Both the position numbers and the translations under genes were made by a program. The notes beneath the pieces are model-generated. The model ran no database searches, was not told the origin of the DNA, and saw only the letters and a program-made list of their open reading frames with translations. A stretch of 64,000 nucleotides of DNA from Blepharisma stoltei (Eukaryota; Ciliophora; Heterotrichea; Heterotrichida; Blepharismidae): contig CAJZBQ010000043.1 of the NCBI GenBank assembly GCA_914767885.1, positions 729,969-793,968 of the forward strand, in the 5' to 3' direction. Numbering within the stretch: position 1 is the stretch's first letter; each line of letters starts with the position of its first letter. Shown piece after piece: positions 42,635-54,606 of the stretch.

Positions 42635-43576
42635 TATAGTAACTTCTTTTCAATAGCGCAATAAGACACATTCCTAGGCTTTACCGGAGGATCTTTGACA
42701 TATGAAAACCTGCTATTCCTTATTCATGGGGGAGACAAACAGCCTAAATAAAGAATTCTGTCTGACCATTCTCGAGAACTTGAAGAAAGGCTGTGTCGAA
42801 AATTAACATTTTGGTTCGTCAAATGGATCTGGCGAGCCAATTCTGGCCAGTACTTGAAATAAAAAAAATGATAGTTGCCAGAATTTATTAATTTTCTGAT
42901 GGTGAGTATGATCAGAATTTTAATAAATGGAACAGGATCAGACAAATTATTCCTTTCAAACCGATTTAATAATTTCTTTGGTAATAATAATATAGCTTCA
43001 TCACACGCAGATTTTTCCTTTAGAAATTTCGATTCCACCAAGTCTCACTATCATCAAGTAGTGACTATCGAAAAACTCGAATTATGAAAATTACTATAGT
43101 TTATATCCCTTTATAGATTTCTTTACCGAGCAAAATGTACTGGATTATTGAACGACAAAGAGAGACTCTATTAAAGGAACGGGCTGGATATCTATATCAG
43201 GAAGTACTAAAAAGTGACATGTCAAAAAATGGTGATAAGTCTGAAAAAAAGTTGACAAGTAAACGCGCCAATTTTTAAAATGGATTTATTATTAAAATAA
43301 TTTAAAACTTAAGATACTCAATTAGACAGAAGATATAATTACACATTATATATTGGCTTTAAATATTTTGATTTATATATATTTAAATTTAATATTTAAA
43401 ATTAATAATAGCTGTAAAAATCAAAAACTTGCAACTCAATGTAATTTTTCCGGCTCAATAGAATTTCTTTATTTTATGCTAATTTATATATGAAGACTAA
43501 AGCTATAATTTGCAAAGTGCGTGGCTTGTGATTTTAAATATATAAGAAGTTCTTATCGACTCATATGAGAAGTACT

Positions 43577-43958
43577 TACTCCCCCCCCCCCTCCGTGAGT
43601 GAACAAAACCATTAGAAAAATCGCTATTTTTTGACCAAAAACCCACCCTCCGGAGTGAACAAAACTTTTTTTAATAGAAAAATTTTTTGATGGAAAAAGT
43701 TTTTGATATATAAATGATAATTAGTATAATGAAATCTAGAACTAGTTCTATTTAATTTTGAACGAATTGCTTTTTTAAAACATAAATTTTATAAATTAAA
43801 TTAATATTTGCTTTCCAATTTTTACGAATCAGGATTTTTTTAAATTTCGAAAAAAAATATTTTTTATAAAATTTATATATAAAATTTTTTAAAAAAAAAA
43901 AATTAACCCCCCTCCGTGAGTGACAAAATTTTTTTGTTCACTCACGGAGGGGGGGAGT
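43577..43958. mobile_element. MITE-like element, unit 1 of E3 (382 bp)
   Basis: TA at 43577-43578 and 43959-43960. Long TIR CTCCCCCCCCCCTCCGTGAG. The internal hairpin is at the right end (plus orientation, as at 16427 and 47384). Confidence 0.9.
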
Positions 43959-44148
43959 TAGCAAAAATTTAATATGGCTTGTAAGTGAAAATTAAAAACT
44001 TGCAACTCAATGTGCATTTTTCCGGCTCGTCAGAATTTCTTTATTTTATGCTAATTTATTCATGAAGACTAGAGCTATAATTTGCAAAGTGTGTGGCTTG
44101 TGTATCTCAATATATACAAAGTTCTTATCGACTCATATGAGAAGTACT

Positions 44149-44534
44149 TACTCCCCCCCCCCTCCGTGAGCGAACAAAAAAATTTTGTTCGCTCACGGAG
44201 GGGGGTTAATTTTTTTTTTTAAAAAAATTTATATATAAATTTTATAAAAAATATTTTTTTCGAAATTTAAAAAAATCCTAATTTTGCAAAAATTGGGAAG
44301 CAAATATTAATTTAATTTGCAAAATTTATGTTTTAAAACGCAATTTGTTTAAAATTAAACAGAATTAGCTCTAGATTTCATTATACTAATTTATCACTTA
44401 TATATCAAAATTTTTTTCCATAAAAATTTTTTCTATTAAAAAAATTTTTGTTCACTCACGGAGGGTGGGTTTTTGGTCAAAAAATGGCGATTTTTCTAAT
44501 GGTTTTGTTCGCTCACGGAGGGGGGGGGGGGAGT
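44149..44534. mobile_element. MITE-like element, unit 2 of E3, inverted (386 bp)
   Basis: TA at 44149-44150 and 44535-44536, in the same unit position as the 43577 copy, but the hairpin (TTTTGTTCGCTCACGGAGG) is at the left end: the element is reversed. Confidence 0.9.
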
Positions 44535-44726
44535 TAGCAAAAAGTTAATATGGCTTATAAGTGAAAATCAAAAACTTGCAAATCAAAGTGCATTTTCCCG
44601 GCTCGATAGAATTTTCTTTATTTTATGCCAATTTATATATGAAGACTAGAGCTATAATTTGCAAAGTGCGTGGCTTGTGTATCTCAATATATAAGAAATT
44701 CTTATCGGCTCATATGAGAAGTACTT

Positions 44727-45119
44727 TACTCCCCCCCCCCCCTCCGTGAGCGAACAAAAAAATTTTGTTCGCTCACGGAGGGGGGTTAATTTTTTTTTTT
44801 TAAAAAAAATTTATATATATAAATTTTATATAAAAAATATTTTTTTTCGAAATTTAAAAAAATCCTAATTGCAAAAATTGGGAAGCAAATATTAATTTAA
44901 TTTGCAAAATTTATGTTTTAAACGCAATTTGTGTTTAAATTTAAACAGAATTAGCTCTAGATTTCATTATACTAATTATCACTTATATATCAAAATTTTT
45001 TTCCATTAAAATTTTTTCTATTAAAAAAATTTTTGTTCACTCACGGAGGGTGGGTTTTTGGTCAAAAAATGGCGATTTTTCTAATGGTTTTGTTCGCTCA
45101 CGGAGGGGGGGGGGGGAGT
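44727..45119. mobile_element. MITE-like element, unit 3 of E3, inverted (393 bp)
   Basis: TA at 44727-44728 and 45120-45121. Same orientation as the 44149 copy and nearly identical to it. Confidence 0.9.
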
Positions 45120-45549
45120 TAGCAAAAATTTAATATGACTTGTAAGTGAAAATCAAAAACTTGCAACTCAATGTGCATTTTTCCGGCTCGATGGAATTTT
45201 TTATTTTAATGTTAATTTATTTATGAAGATTAAAGTTATAATTTGCAAAGTGCGTGGCTTGCGATTTTAGATATATAAGAAGTTCTTATCGACTCATATG
45301 AGAAGTACTTAGCATAATTAAATATTGATTAAAATTAAATATCTTAAGTTTTAAATTATTTTAATAATAAATCCATTTTAAAAATTGGCGCGTTTACTTG
45401 TCAACTTTTTTCAGACTTGTCACCATTTTTTGACATGTCACTTTTTTAGCACTTCCTGATATAGATATCCAGCCCTTTCCTTTAATAGAGTCTCTCTTTG
45501 TCGTTCAATAATCCAGTACATTTTGCTCGATAAAGAAATCTATAAAGGG

Positions 45550-46170
45550 GTATGAGCTATACTGGCTACATCTTTTTCAGGCAGTAATGAGATTTCATGG
45601 ATTTGTGCTTATACTTGAAGTTTTGCTTTAAGACGTCTATTAAAGATTTGCTTTTTGGATTTTTAAATTCATAAAGATGGCTATAGTGACTATGGAAAAA
45701 TTCAAGTTATGAATATCACTACTGGTTGCATCTTTTTCAGGCAGAAATGAGAATTCATGGAGTTGTACTTATGCTGCAAAGTTTTATTAAAAGTTTCCTT
45801 TTTGGATATTTAAATTTCATAAAAATGGCTATAATGACTATGGAAAAATAGGAGTTATAAATACCACTATAGCCGGGAACGGGCTATACTGGCTACATCT
45901 TTTTCAGGCAGCAAAGAGAGTTCATTAAGTTGCGCTTTGAATTTAAGTTTTGCTTTAAAACGTCTATTAAAAATTTGCTTTTTGGATTTTTAAATTTCAT
46001 AAAGATGGCTATAGTGGCATGGAAAAATAGGATTTATAAATACAACTACTGGCTACATCTTTTTCAGGCACAAAGAGAGTTCATGAAGTTGTGCTCGTAC
46101 AGCAAGTTTCACTTAAAAACGTTTATTAAAATTTTCTTATTGGTTTTTTTAAAATTCATAAAGATGGCTA
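45550..46170. repeat. ~160 bp tandem repeat, four copies
   Basis: The block CATCTTTTTCAGGCAG recurs near 45567, 45730, 45896 and 46056. Units include TTCATAAAGATGGCTATAGTG. It occupies the right side of E3 only; there is no matching array on the left. Confidence 0.8.
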
Positions 46171-46558
46171 GCGATTGATATAGGCACCAAGATAAAGCAT
46201 TTATTATAAGACATAAATCACTTTAGCGTAATGAATATTTTTAAGTGTGCTGTCTAATCCTGTGCCATTTATTAAAATTCTGATCATACTCTCCATCAGA
46301 AAATTAATAAAATTCTGGCAGCTATCATTTTTTTTTATTTCAAGTACTGGCCAGAATTGGCTCGCCAGATCCATTTGACGAACCAAAAGTGTAAATATTC
46401 AAATAGCTTCTCTTCAAGTAGATTGATCGGGCAGAACTCTTTTATTTTCACTGTAAGCCTCTCTTACGAAGAAGGAACAGCAGATTTTTATTGTCTAAAG
46501 ACCTTTTAGTCAAACTAGGAAGCACACCTTATTGCGCTATTGAAGAGAAAGCTCTATA

Positions 46559-47383
46559 TTTTAACAAATAAATTTTGGTATTATTTAATCAATTTTAAGC
46601 ACGTTTATTAAATTTTATCCATTTCTGGTTTTTAAATAATTATTAAGTTTAGCTTTGATTTATGGAAAAAATTTAACCAAAATGAACCAAATTAACAATT
46701 AAAAAGTTATAAAAATTTGGAGGACTATATATGGATAAACGGAGACCATATTGATCTCTTTGTATAAAATATATCTGCTATTAATGAAAGTCAATTTTGT
46801 ATGATTGTATTGCTAGGAATTTTCTCCTTTCATCGATTAAATGAAATCATTCTCTCTTGCTTGTTTATTTCTCAGCAGATAATTATTTTATAGCTTATTA
46901 ATTGATATTGATTGCAAAGCTTTATAAAGTAATGTGTTTATATAATTAATATAAAGAATTAAGATGCTATCATTAAAAATACTATTTTTATGAATTCGGA
47001 TATTTCTCATATCCATTAGTAATTAAATGCACTATAAACTGAAGGCTAAATAAAGGAGTTGAAGATGATTTCTTTCAGAAATGATGCACACTTTTGGCAT
47101 TTAATTGCTGATAATTATCTTGTATGAAATTTTAATACATTTTTAATAATAATTGCTTGAATTGTTTCTGGGGTAAACTACCCAACTTTCTTATGTGACA
47201 ATTTTTTAAAATTAAATAAATATTTTTCTGTTTATAGATCTAATTTGCAATGTTCTGTATGCAATTGCGTAAATCTACTTATAAATGCTTGATCAAGGCA
47301 AAGTTTCAATCGAACTTAAACATTTATAATTACTATATTAAGATATTAAAAATTCACAATAAATTTAAAAAATTGATTAATTC
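46559..47383. other. AT-rich intergenic region
   Basis: About 825 bp without a supported gene on either strand, even with TGA as Trp. No repeat of the described families. Confidence 0.5.
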
Positions 47384-47755
47384 TAACTCCCCCCCGTCCG
47401 TGAGTGAACAAAACCATTAGAAAAATCGCTATTTTTTGCCCAAAAACCCACCCGAGTGAACAAAAATTTTTTAATAGAAAATTTTTTTATGGAAAACAAT
47501 TTTGATATATAAATGATAATAAGTATAATGAAATCTAGAGCTAATTCTGTTTAATTTTAAACAAATTGATTTTTAAAACATAAATTTTATAAATTAAATT
47601 AATATTTGCTTTCCAATTTTTGCGAATTAGGATCTTTTTAAATTTCGAAAAAAAATATTTTTTATAAAATTTATATATAAATTTTTTTAAAAAAAAAAAT
47701 TACCCCCCCCTCCGTGAGTGAACAAAATTTTTTGTTCACTCACGGAGGGGGGGAG
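47384..47755. mobile_element. MITE-like element upstream of PPKL (372 bp)
   Basis: TA at 47384-47385 and 47756-47757. Left CTCCCCCCCGTCCGTGAGTG, right the inverse with the subterminal hairpin. It ends 65 bp before the PPKL start codon, so in the germline it sits in or next to the promoter. Confidence 0.88.
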
Positions 47756-47821
47756 TAAGTAATTCGTCTCTCTAATAAAAATCTTGGGAAATAAACTATA
47801 ACTCTTTGAAATTTATAATAA

Positions 47822-50068
47822 ATGTCTGCCAATACCGGGATTGAAAATTTTGAAGTCCGTGGAGATATCCCGCAAGCTCGATTTGGTAAATCCTAATCAG
47901 GTCATACAATTACTTTAATCACTAAATCTAAAGCAATCTTATTTGGAGGTGCAACTGGAGATACAGGAAAATATTCCATCACTGGCGATACTTATTGCCT
48001 AGATCTCGCCACACGAGTTTGGACCAAGCTAGATCCAAGCGGCTCAGCTCCTTCTCCGCGCGCTGCTCATGCTTCCTCAATGGTGGAGAACATGCAGCTT
48101 GTGGTCTACGGGGGTGCAACAGGCGGCGGAAGTCTTGCAAGCGACGATTTGTATCTACTCGATCTTCGAAATGGCGAGTCTGCGGCAAGCTGGATGATAG
48201 TCCCAGTCATAGGAACTACCCCAGGGCGGCGATACGGCCACACTTTACTATTCTCCAAGCCTCATTTACTTGTATTTGCAGGGAATACCGGCTCAGAAAC
48301 AGTAAATGACGTATGGTGCCTCAATGTCGAGCGGTCTCCTTTCTCATGGTCAAAAATTGAGGTAAGTGGTGACCAACCGCCTACCAGGGTTTACCACTCT
48401 GCTGCTTTATGCTCGACTGGTTCTGCATCAGGGATGATGGTTACCTTTGGAGGTAGGACAGGTGACCAAAGTGCATTAAATGACTCTTGGGGCCTTCGGC
48501 GTCATCGTGACGGGCGTTGGGACTGGGTCCGCGCTCCTTACAAGCCAGGCGGAATTCTTCCAACCCCAAGGTACCAGCACACCTCAATATTTTTGGACTC
48601 AGCTATGATTGTAATTGGAGGGAGGACAAATACAGTGGGTGAGAGCGTTCCTCTCGAAGTATACGATACTGATAGTTCTGAATGGTATCGCTTCCCTTCA
48701 ATACTGAGATTCAGACATTCTTGCATAAGCCTAGACGCTTTATTGTACATCCACGGCGGTTTTGAGCATGACACTCCAAATATCCCTACCTCAGTGATTA
48801 CAAAAGTGGACACTTTGAAGCTTTTTAATGGGCATGATAACTTGGTCCCAAGGAATTTGGAAAGAAATTCACCAAAGCCTCAAGAGCCAAGACCTCTGCC
48901 ACCTGCACCTGTTGACACTGAACAAGCGAAGACGAGGACGGGGTCAATTCCGATAGTGACTAACAATGCAGAGCGTGGAAACCCTTTGCATAATATATTT
49001 ATCAATCATTTACTAAGGCCAAGCGAGTGAAATACACCTGCTAATGCAAGATTTAGCTTTAGAAGGGAGCATATTTTGGCCTTGGCTGAAGAGTGTGAAA
49101 ATATTATCAAAAATCAGCCTATGGTGCTTAGACTGAGAGCGCCCATAAAAGTCTTCGGAGATGTGCATGGGCAATACGCAGATTTGATGAGATTTTTTGA
49201 CTTGTATGGATGTCCTTCTGAGAAGAAAAAAGATGGCGGCGATTTAGACGGCTTTGATTATTTATTTATTGGAGATTTTGTTGATAGAGGCTCACATTCG
49301 TTAGAAACTATATGTCTGTTGATGGCACTTAAATGCAAAAACCCTGACCAAATTCATATGATAAGAGGAAATCACGAAGACAAATGGATAAATAACGCCT
49401 TTGGCTTTGCTGACGAGTGCCAAATCCGTATAGGAGAAGACCCAAATGACCCTAAAAGCATATTCGCTAGAATAAACAGGCTTTTTGAGTACTTGCCTTT
49501 AGCTGCAGTCATAGAAGATAAAGTTATTTGCTTGCATGGCGGAATTGGAAGCACTCTACGAACCATCGACCAAATAGAAAACTTGCCAAGGCCACTAGAA
49601 GTTGTCCATGAGGTCACCAACGAGCAGCAACAATTAGTTGTAGACATCCTCTGAAGCGACCCTACAGACTCAGACCAAGAACTCGGTATCCAAGCTAACG
49701 TCATCAGAGACCCTAACGGCACTGGAAATATTGTAAAATTCGGCCCTGATATCGTCAAGGAGTTTTTAAGCAACAATGGCCTGTCAAAAATTATTAGAGC
49801 TCATGAGTGCGTCATGGATGGGTTCGAAAGGTTTGCCGGAGGCGATTTGATCACAGTCTTTTCAGCGACTGACTATTGTGGAAGGCATAAAAACGCAGGC
49901 GCTGTGTTATTTTTCAAAAAGAATTTTGAAATTAAGCCGAAATTAATTTACCCTGTAGATAATCCATATGGATCAAACTGGATTGAAAGTGAAGACGCAC
50001 TGAGAAAGAGACCACCAACACCTCCTAGGTGGAGAAATAATGAGCCAAGAAGAGTTTCTTATGACTAA
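47822..50068 (+). CDS. PPKL: Kelch-repeat protein phosphatase
   Basis: ATG 47822, a 15-nt intron (47886-47900, restores ARFGHT), two TGA as Trp (RPSEWNTP, DILWSDP), 743 residues. The N-terminal half is a Kelch propeller: [70 protein letters not shown]. After a Pro-rich linker comes a PP1-type phosphatase with all metal and catalytic motifs: [41 protein letters not shown]. This is the PPKL/BSU1 architecture known from plants, ciliates and apicomplexans, a Ser/Thr phosphatase in development and morphogenesis. Confidence 0.95.
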
Positions 50069-50114
50069 ATAATCACTGATATAGCTTATTAAGAGACCTA
50101 ATAATCTTATTTTC

Positions 50115-51726
50115 TTAATTTAACGCCAAGCCTAATAAAAAGGTGATTCCTGCAATACTCACTGCAAAGTCCTCGTTATCCGCATCATAGTTATCCCTTG
50201 CTTTTGCATAAAACGATGTAACTGTGTCTACAACACAGTCCTCACTCTGATAAATCTTAGGATATAGCTCTTTAACAAACTCGTAATACACATATCTATT
50301 AAACTGCTTAGCGTCCATATAGCTTTTCATACAGTTAGTTTGGTCTCGACGGAGAGTGTTGCATTTTAATATCCCTGTGCTGTTCAACCACATGACAACT
50401 GTATTTATATAAGCCTGGTAAAGTCCATCTCCAGGAAATAGGGCACAATAAGACAATCCTTCTCTATTGTACCCACATTCGCAGTCTGAGATAAGCTGAA
50501 ATGCAGGGGTAAAAAATTCGTCCTCAGTAGACACACACTGGCCTGTTTTTGTGAGGTCACATGGTTTTGGAACATTGTAGTCAGAGAAAACCTGGTCTGT
50601 GCAATAAAACCCGCCTAGATGAGCCGCACATGTTACTTGCCGGCAAAGGTTGCTAACCCCGTTGACACAGCCACCTACAGGCTGGTGAGGCTGAATTGAG
50701 AAGGCAGGGAGACATGCGTTTAAGGCACCGTTTGTATTTGAAGTTATGTTGCAGGCTGCATCATTGGTACAGTCTGCGTCAGAAAGACAGCCAGTTGAGC
50801 CTACTTGGATTTGTGCTTGGCATGTAAGTGGAGAGCCTCTGCAAGAGTTTCCAGGCTGGCAATAATTGGAATCTTCGCAAGTTGCGCTAACAGGATATCC
50901 AACACAGATGCCTCCTGTGCAGGCTTTAGAATAAGTTTGCTCGCAGTCAGTGATAGTTGTGCAGGGTTCTCCAGGCCAGCTGAGACCATTTGAAGAGATG
51001 TATGGCTGGCATGTGTAGTTTCCTGGGTGTTCTCCTTCAAGAAGACAAGCTTTAGAGGTGTCTGAGCATTTTTTAGAAAAATAAGCGTTGAGGTCTCTAT
51101 CATAGTAGACACAAGTGTCATTTATGAATTTTTGATCAGCATTCTTGCATGTGTAGGCTGCGCAGGTAAGATTTGATGCTGAAATTTCTAATTCCTCATT
51201 TTTATTATAAATTATAGAAAAAGACAATAATAAATAGAAAATAATAATTTTTCTTACTCCCCCTCTGAGTGAACAAAAGCCTTGGAAAAATCCTTATTTT
51301 TTAGCTTAAAGCCCACCCTCCTCAAGCGAACAAAACATTGTTTTGATATAATGAAAAAATATTTTGACATATAAATAAGATTTTTTCCCCCGGGATTAAT
51401 ATTATAGCTAATTAATATTGGGTACCTGCTCAGGCAGGTCTGATCGATAACAGCCAGTGTTTTAAAGCAAAAAAAAAGATATATAAATAAGAAGTAGTAT
51501 AATGGAGCAGCTCATAGAAAAATTTACTATAAAATTTATATTTAATTTTTTTAAAATAATATTTATCCCTTTTCGTGAGCGAACAAACATTTTTTTGTTC
51601 GCTCACAGAGGGGGCAAGCTATCTTTTGAGGAGAAGTAATGATAACTCGATTGCATCGGCAGATCTGTATCTTTCTGTTGCACAAAAGATGACAAGAAAG
51701 AGAAATATCCGACGGGTTATATTCAT
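50115..51726 (-). CDS. Cys-rich secreted/GPI-type surface protein
   Basis: The clear part (51250-50115) encodes a Cys-rich ectodomain with spaced Cys pairs (NLTCAAYTCK, CTGGICVGYP, CEDSNYCQPGNSCRG, GCLSDADCTNDAAC, CECGYN) and a hydrophobic C-terminus (VSIAGITFLLGLALN) suited to a GPI signal. It is related to the gene at 57064. The start is unresolved because an insert with a MITE lies at its 5' end. Joining ATG AAT ATA (51726) to AGA AAA ATT across 51255-51717 gives MNIRKIIIFYLLLSFSII, a good signal peptide, and 382 residues; the MITE-only ends do not give an ATG in frame. Confidence 0.75.
51255..51619. mobile_element. MITE-like element at 5' end of Cys-rich gene (365 bp)
   Basis: TA at 51255-51256 and 51620-51621. 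Ends CTCCCCCTCTGAGTGAAC and TTCGCTCACAGAGGGGGC. Its middle (about 51385-51480) is replaced by a non-family stretch with a GGTACCTGCTCAGGCAGGT hairpin, i.e. a composite copy. The germline excision unit may be longer, to 51717. Confidence 0.75.
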
Positions 51727-51729
51727 AAT

Positions 51730-52002
51730 TATATTTTATACTCTATCAAAACTATAATAAATTATTTAATAAGGCTAAGTATGATATAGCATAAATCATG
51801 TATTATTCAAAAAAGTAGTATTTTTATTGATGACCAAACAAATCTAATATGTAAATAGGGATACTAGAAAACTTCATAATAAGAATTAAGAGATTAATTT
51901 TAAAGTGTCAAGATAAAGACATTGACTTTATAATTTAACTTGAGTAGATATAAGAGAGATGTTAATAAATTACATAAATATTTAAATTATATAAGAATTA
52001 AA
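51730..52002. other. AT-rich spacer
   Basis: About 270 bp between the Cys-rich gene and the 3' end of the CH/HEAT gene; no feature seen. Confidence 0.4.
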
Positions 52003-54606
52003 TTAGCTAGAAATTTCTTTAAATAATGCTGGAAGATCTGTAGTCAAATAAAGATCATGATACTTGTCATCAAAAGCCTTTAAAAGCACCTTAACGAAAT
52101 CTTGGACTATTTTAACCCCGCTCTCAAAGTACAAAAATCTTAGCAAGCCCATTGAAGCTTGCACACAGTCTTCTTCTTGGCTTGTTGAGAACACCAGATT
52201 CAAAGCTTTTAATAAAATATCCCTTGAGCTCACAATTGTAGTATCGTACAGTCCTTGCACAGTCAAGAACTTTTTCAATATTTCCATGGCTTTGTAGCAC
52301 AAATCCACATCACAGAGAGCTACACAGATATATTCCTGCAGCTTATGATAAACCTCGATCCAAGTGTCAAATTCTTCAGAAATTGTAGGCTTTACACAAG
52401 CTAGTAAAATGTCTGCATGGCTTTCATCCAAATTTTCCAGCTCCTTTGATTTTACATAGTTTGCTAAACTTAATGCTACAGCAGGAGAGCTCCATAATAG
52501 TGGACAGCCACCCATTTTGTATCTCTGAGTATTAGATCCTAACACAAACATGCCTTCTTCCATAAGAGTTTGGGTTTGGGTTTCTGTTGGAGACTCCAGC
52601 AGAGCTTTCCTTATGTCGCTTGGCATTTCTAATAAGCATTCCACATACCGGTCAGATAGTGATGGATGCTTGTGGAGGGCTGGGGCGATATAAACAAGCC
52701 CTATTCTTACTCCACCTTCATGAGCAAACAATAAGTTTCTATGAAAAATAATTTGATATAAAAGTGATAAATAGCATAATGAAATATATGTCTAATTCTG
52801 TTGAATTTTAAACAACTTGCATTTTAAAATTAAACAATTTTTATTTACAATTTTTGCAAATTGGGATTTTTTGAATTTAGAAAAAGAAAATTTGCAAAGA
52901 ACAAAATTAACCCCCTCTGCTCGCGAATAATTTTTTTTGTTTCACTCACACAGGGGAATTAGGATATTTTTGGTAGCTTTTGGATAAAATGACTTAAAAA
53001 TAACTTCTTTAAGCCCATGAATGGCTTCTTGGGTATGGATTTCTTCAGAGGGATCGACCATTGATAATAAAGTTCCAGCACATTGTATAGCTTGGGCTCT
53101 GACTTCCCACCACTTGTCATCTGCAAGAGCCTTTAATTGAGGTACAACATTGAGAATTGGGACATGATTTAATGTCGCAATTTGCGAAAAAATAGCCAAT
53201 GCAGCTGTTCTTACAAATGGAGATGAATGCTCTAAGCCTAGCAAGCCATAATAAATAAAAATATCATGAAGCTCGTCATTATATTCTTTATCATACTTCA
53301 CTAAAATTGCCAAGCATTTAATCAGTTCATGATACCCAGATAGTGTTTCGCTTAGCTTCTGTATAGCTTTCATCCTAAAAGCAGGCTCTGGGACTATAAA
53401 GGAATAAAACAAGTGGCATAAAACTTCTCGCTTGCCTGGGTTGCTAGTCATTAGGCTTGATATTTTGCTCAATAAGTACTTAAAAAAGATCCTTTCCGTG
53501 ACATTAGGGTCTGTTAGACTCATTTTTTCACCAATTAAGCTGAGAGCTTCCATTAAATGCAAAAAATGGTCTGAATTTACATTTAGCCTTTCTATAGGTG
53601 GAAACATAAGAGAAACCAGACACCAGAATTCATGATGGTTTTTAAGTACAAGGTCAACAATTGCGTTGATTCTCTTTTTTATGTACTCGAAATAAGCACT
53701 TGTTAAATCATTACTGAAGGTTTCCATGTTCTTAAAAAAGTATTTCCCATAGTTCCCTGCTTGGTTTTCGAAGCCAAACTCAGCAGGAGATTTTGCTAGA
53801 TAATTAAGAGCGTCAGACATGACTTCTGCTGACAATTCATTTATAGAGCGGGCTACAGTAACTGTTTGCTCATGCATTGTAGGGAATCGTGATGGAGAAG
53901 TTTCTGTAGGCTTCACAGAGCCGCTGACACTGAGTTCTAAGCTTTTTTGGACGCTTTGGCCTTTGCTTGCCCGGATTTGAACCAGATTTCTTTCAACAGG
54001 CTTGATTTCGACATCTCGAATTTCAATACCTTGGAGAAGCCTATTCTGGGACTTTTCCAATACTTTTGAGCTGCCTCTTGGCATTTTTCTAAGAGTCACC
54101 TTGACTTCTCCAATAGTAGTTTTTACCTCTTCAGGCTCCTCTTCAATTAGTAGCTGATTCATCTTTCCTGTTTGGTTTTTCTCAATAGCTTGCTGCATTT
54201 CGCTGTCTTTTAAAAGCACCGCATGGGTTGCGCCTTCTTTTGGATGCTGCGTCGGCTTGATTGGAGGCTCTTCAAGGGGTTTACCTGTTAAGAATTGATA
54301 GACTTTGTTAAGCAGCGAAATGTAGGCATCTGGGGACGCGTAGATTACAGGCTCCCAGTCCTTTTTGTAAATTGGGATATTTCGCTTGCGGAAGAAGTTT
54401 TCGAGCAAAGTCCAATTACTGAGTTTTTTGGCAATGTTTAGGCCTGTGTCGTAGGAATGCATTTCGATGTCATTTGAGTATTCTTCATAGCGAGAAAAAA
54501 TTTCTGCAATAAGGAAGCCGTTTTGAAAGTCGCGCTTGGGGTTTTTGACTGAATATGCCAGATCTAAGCTGTGGATTCACTTGAGAACTTCTCGGGGTAA
54601 GCTCAT
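52003..54606 (-). CDS. CH-domain / HEAT-repeat protein (ciliary type)
   Basis: ATG 54606, TGA as Trp at LKWIHSL, and a MITE-like IES (52708-52959) removed: 2352 nt, 783 residues. Residues 3-105 form a CH (CH2/SPATA4-like) domain: LPREVLKWIHSLDLAYSVKN, FQNGFLIAEIFSRY, MHSYDTGLNIAKKLSNWTLL. After a disordered middle come HEAT/ARM-like helices (SSPFVRTAALAIFSQIA, DKWWEVRAQAIQCAGTLL). The IES junction joins KATKNIL to RIGLVYIAPALHKH inside the helical region. CH2 proteins of this kind bind microtubules in cilia or sperm tails. Divergent from the next gene by 246 bp. Confidence 0.85.
52708..52959. mobile_element. MITE-like IES in CH/HEAT gene (252 bp)
   Basis: TA at 52708-52709 and 52960-52961. 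Diverged family ends: CTCCACCTTCATGAGCAAAC and TTCACTCACACAGGGGAA, with core TATAAAAGTGATAAATAGCATAATG. A hairpin half is kept at 52911-52955. The coding frame is interrupted without excision. Confidence 0.88.

Larger units (their letters stand above)
43400..45320. repeat. ~570 bp tandem units each carrying a MITE
   Basis: The block AAAAACTTGCAACTCAATG recurs at about 43423, 44003, 44571 (AAATC variant) and 45155. The unit ends TCATATGAGAAGTACTTA, directly followed by the MITE in the first three units; the fourth copy (to 45310) lacks it, giving the empty-site sequence. Confidence 0.85.
42635..46558. mobile_element. Large nested inverted-repeat element E3 (~3.9 kb)
   Basis: Outer arms about 42635-42960 against 46235-46558, sharing the TATAG...TTCAATAGCGC terminus of E2. 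Inner arms about 43095-43330 against 45325-45560 (for example GAGCAAAATGTACTGGATTA / its complement, and TTGACAAGTAAACGCGCC / its complement). Between the inner arms lie three tandem ~570 bp units, each with one MITE at the same place. On the right, between inner and outer arms, a ~160 bp tandem repeat. Intergenic; no ORF. Confidence 0.82.

Noticed and set aside
44561-44749. ORFs within the E3 repeats and MITEs
   Set aside because: Short, AT-driven, not conserved between the repeated units, no protein motif.
52003-54462. Two separate genes at 52003-52731 and 52942-54462
   Set aside because: Both are in one reading frame after removing the MITE-like insert, and the helical domain continues across the join.
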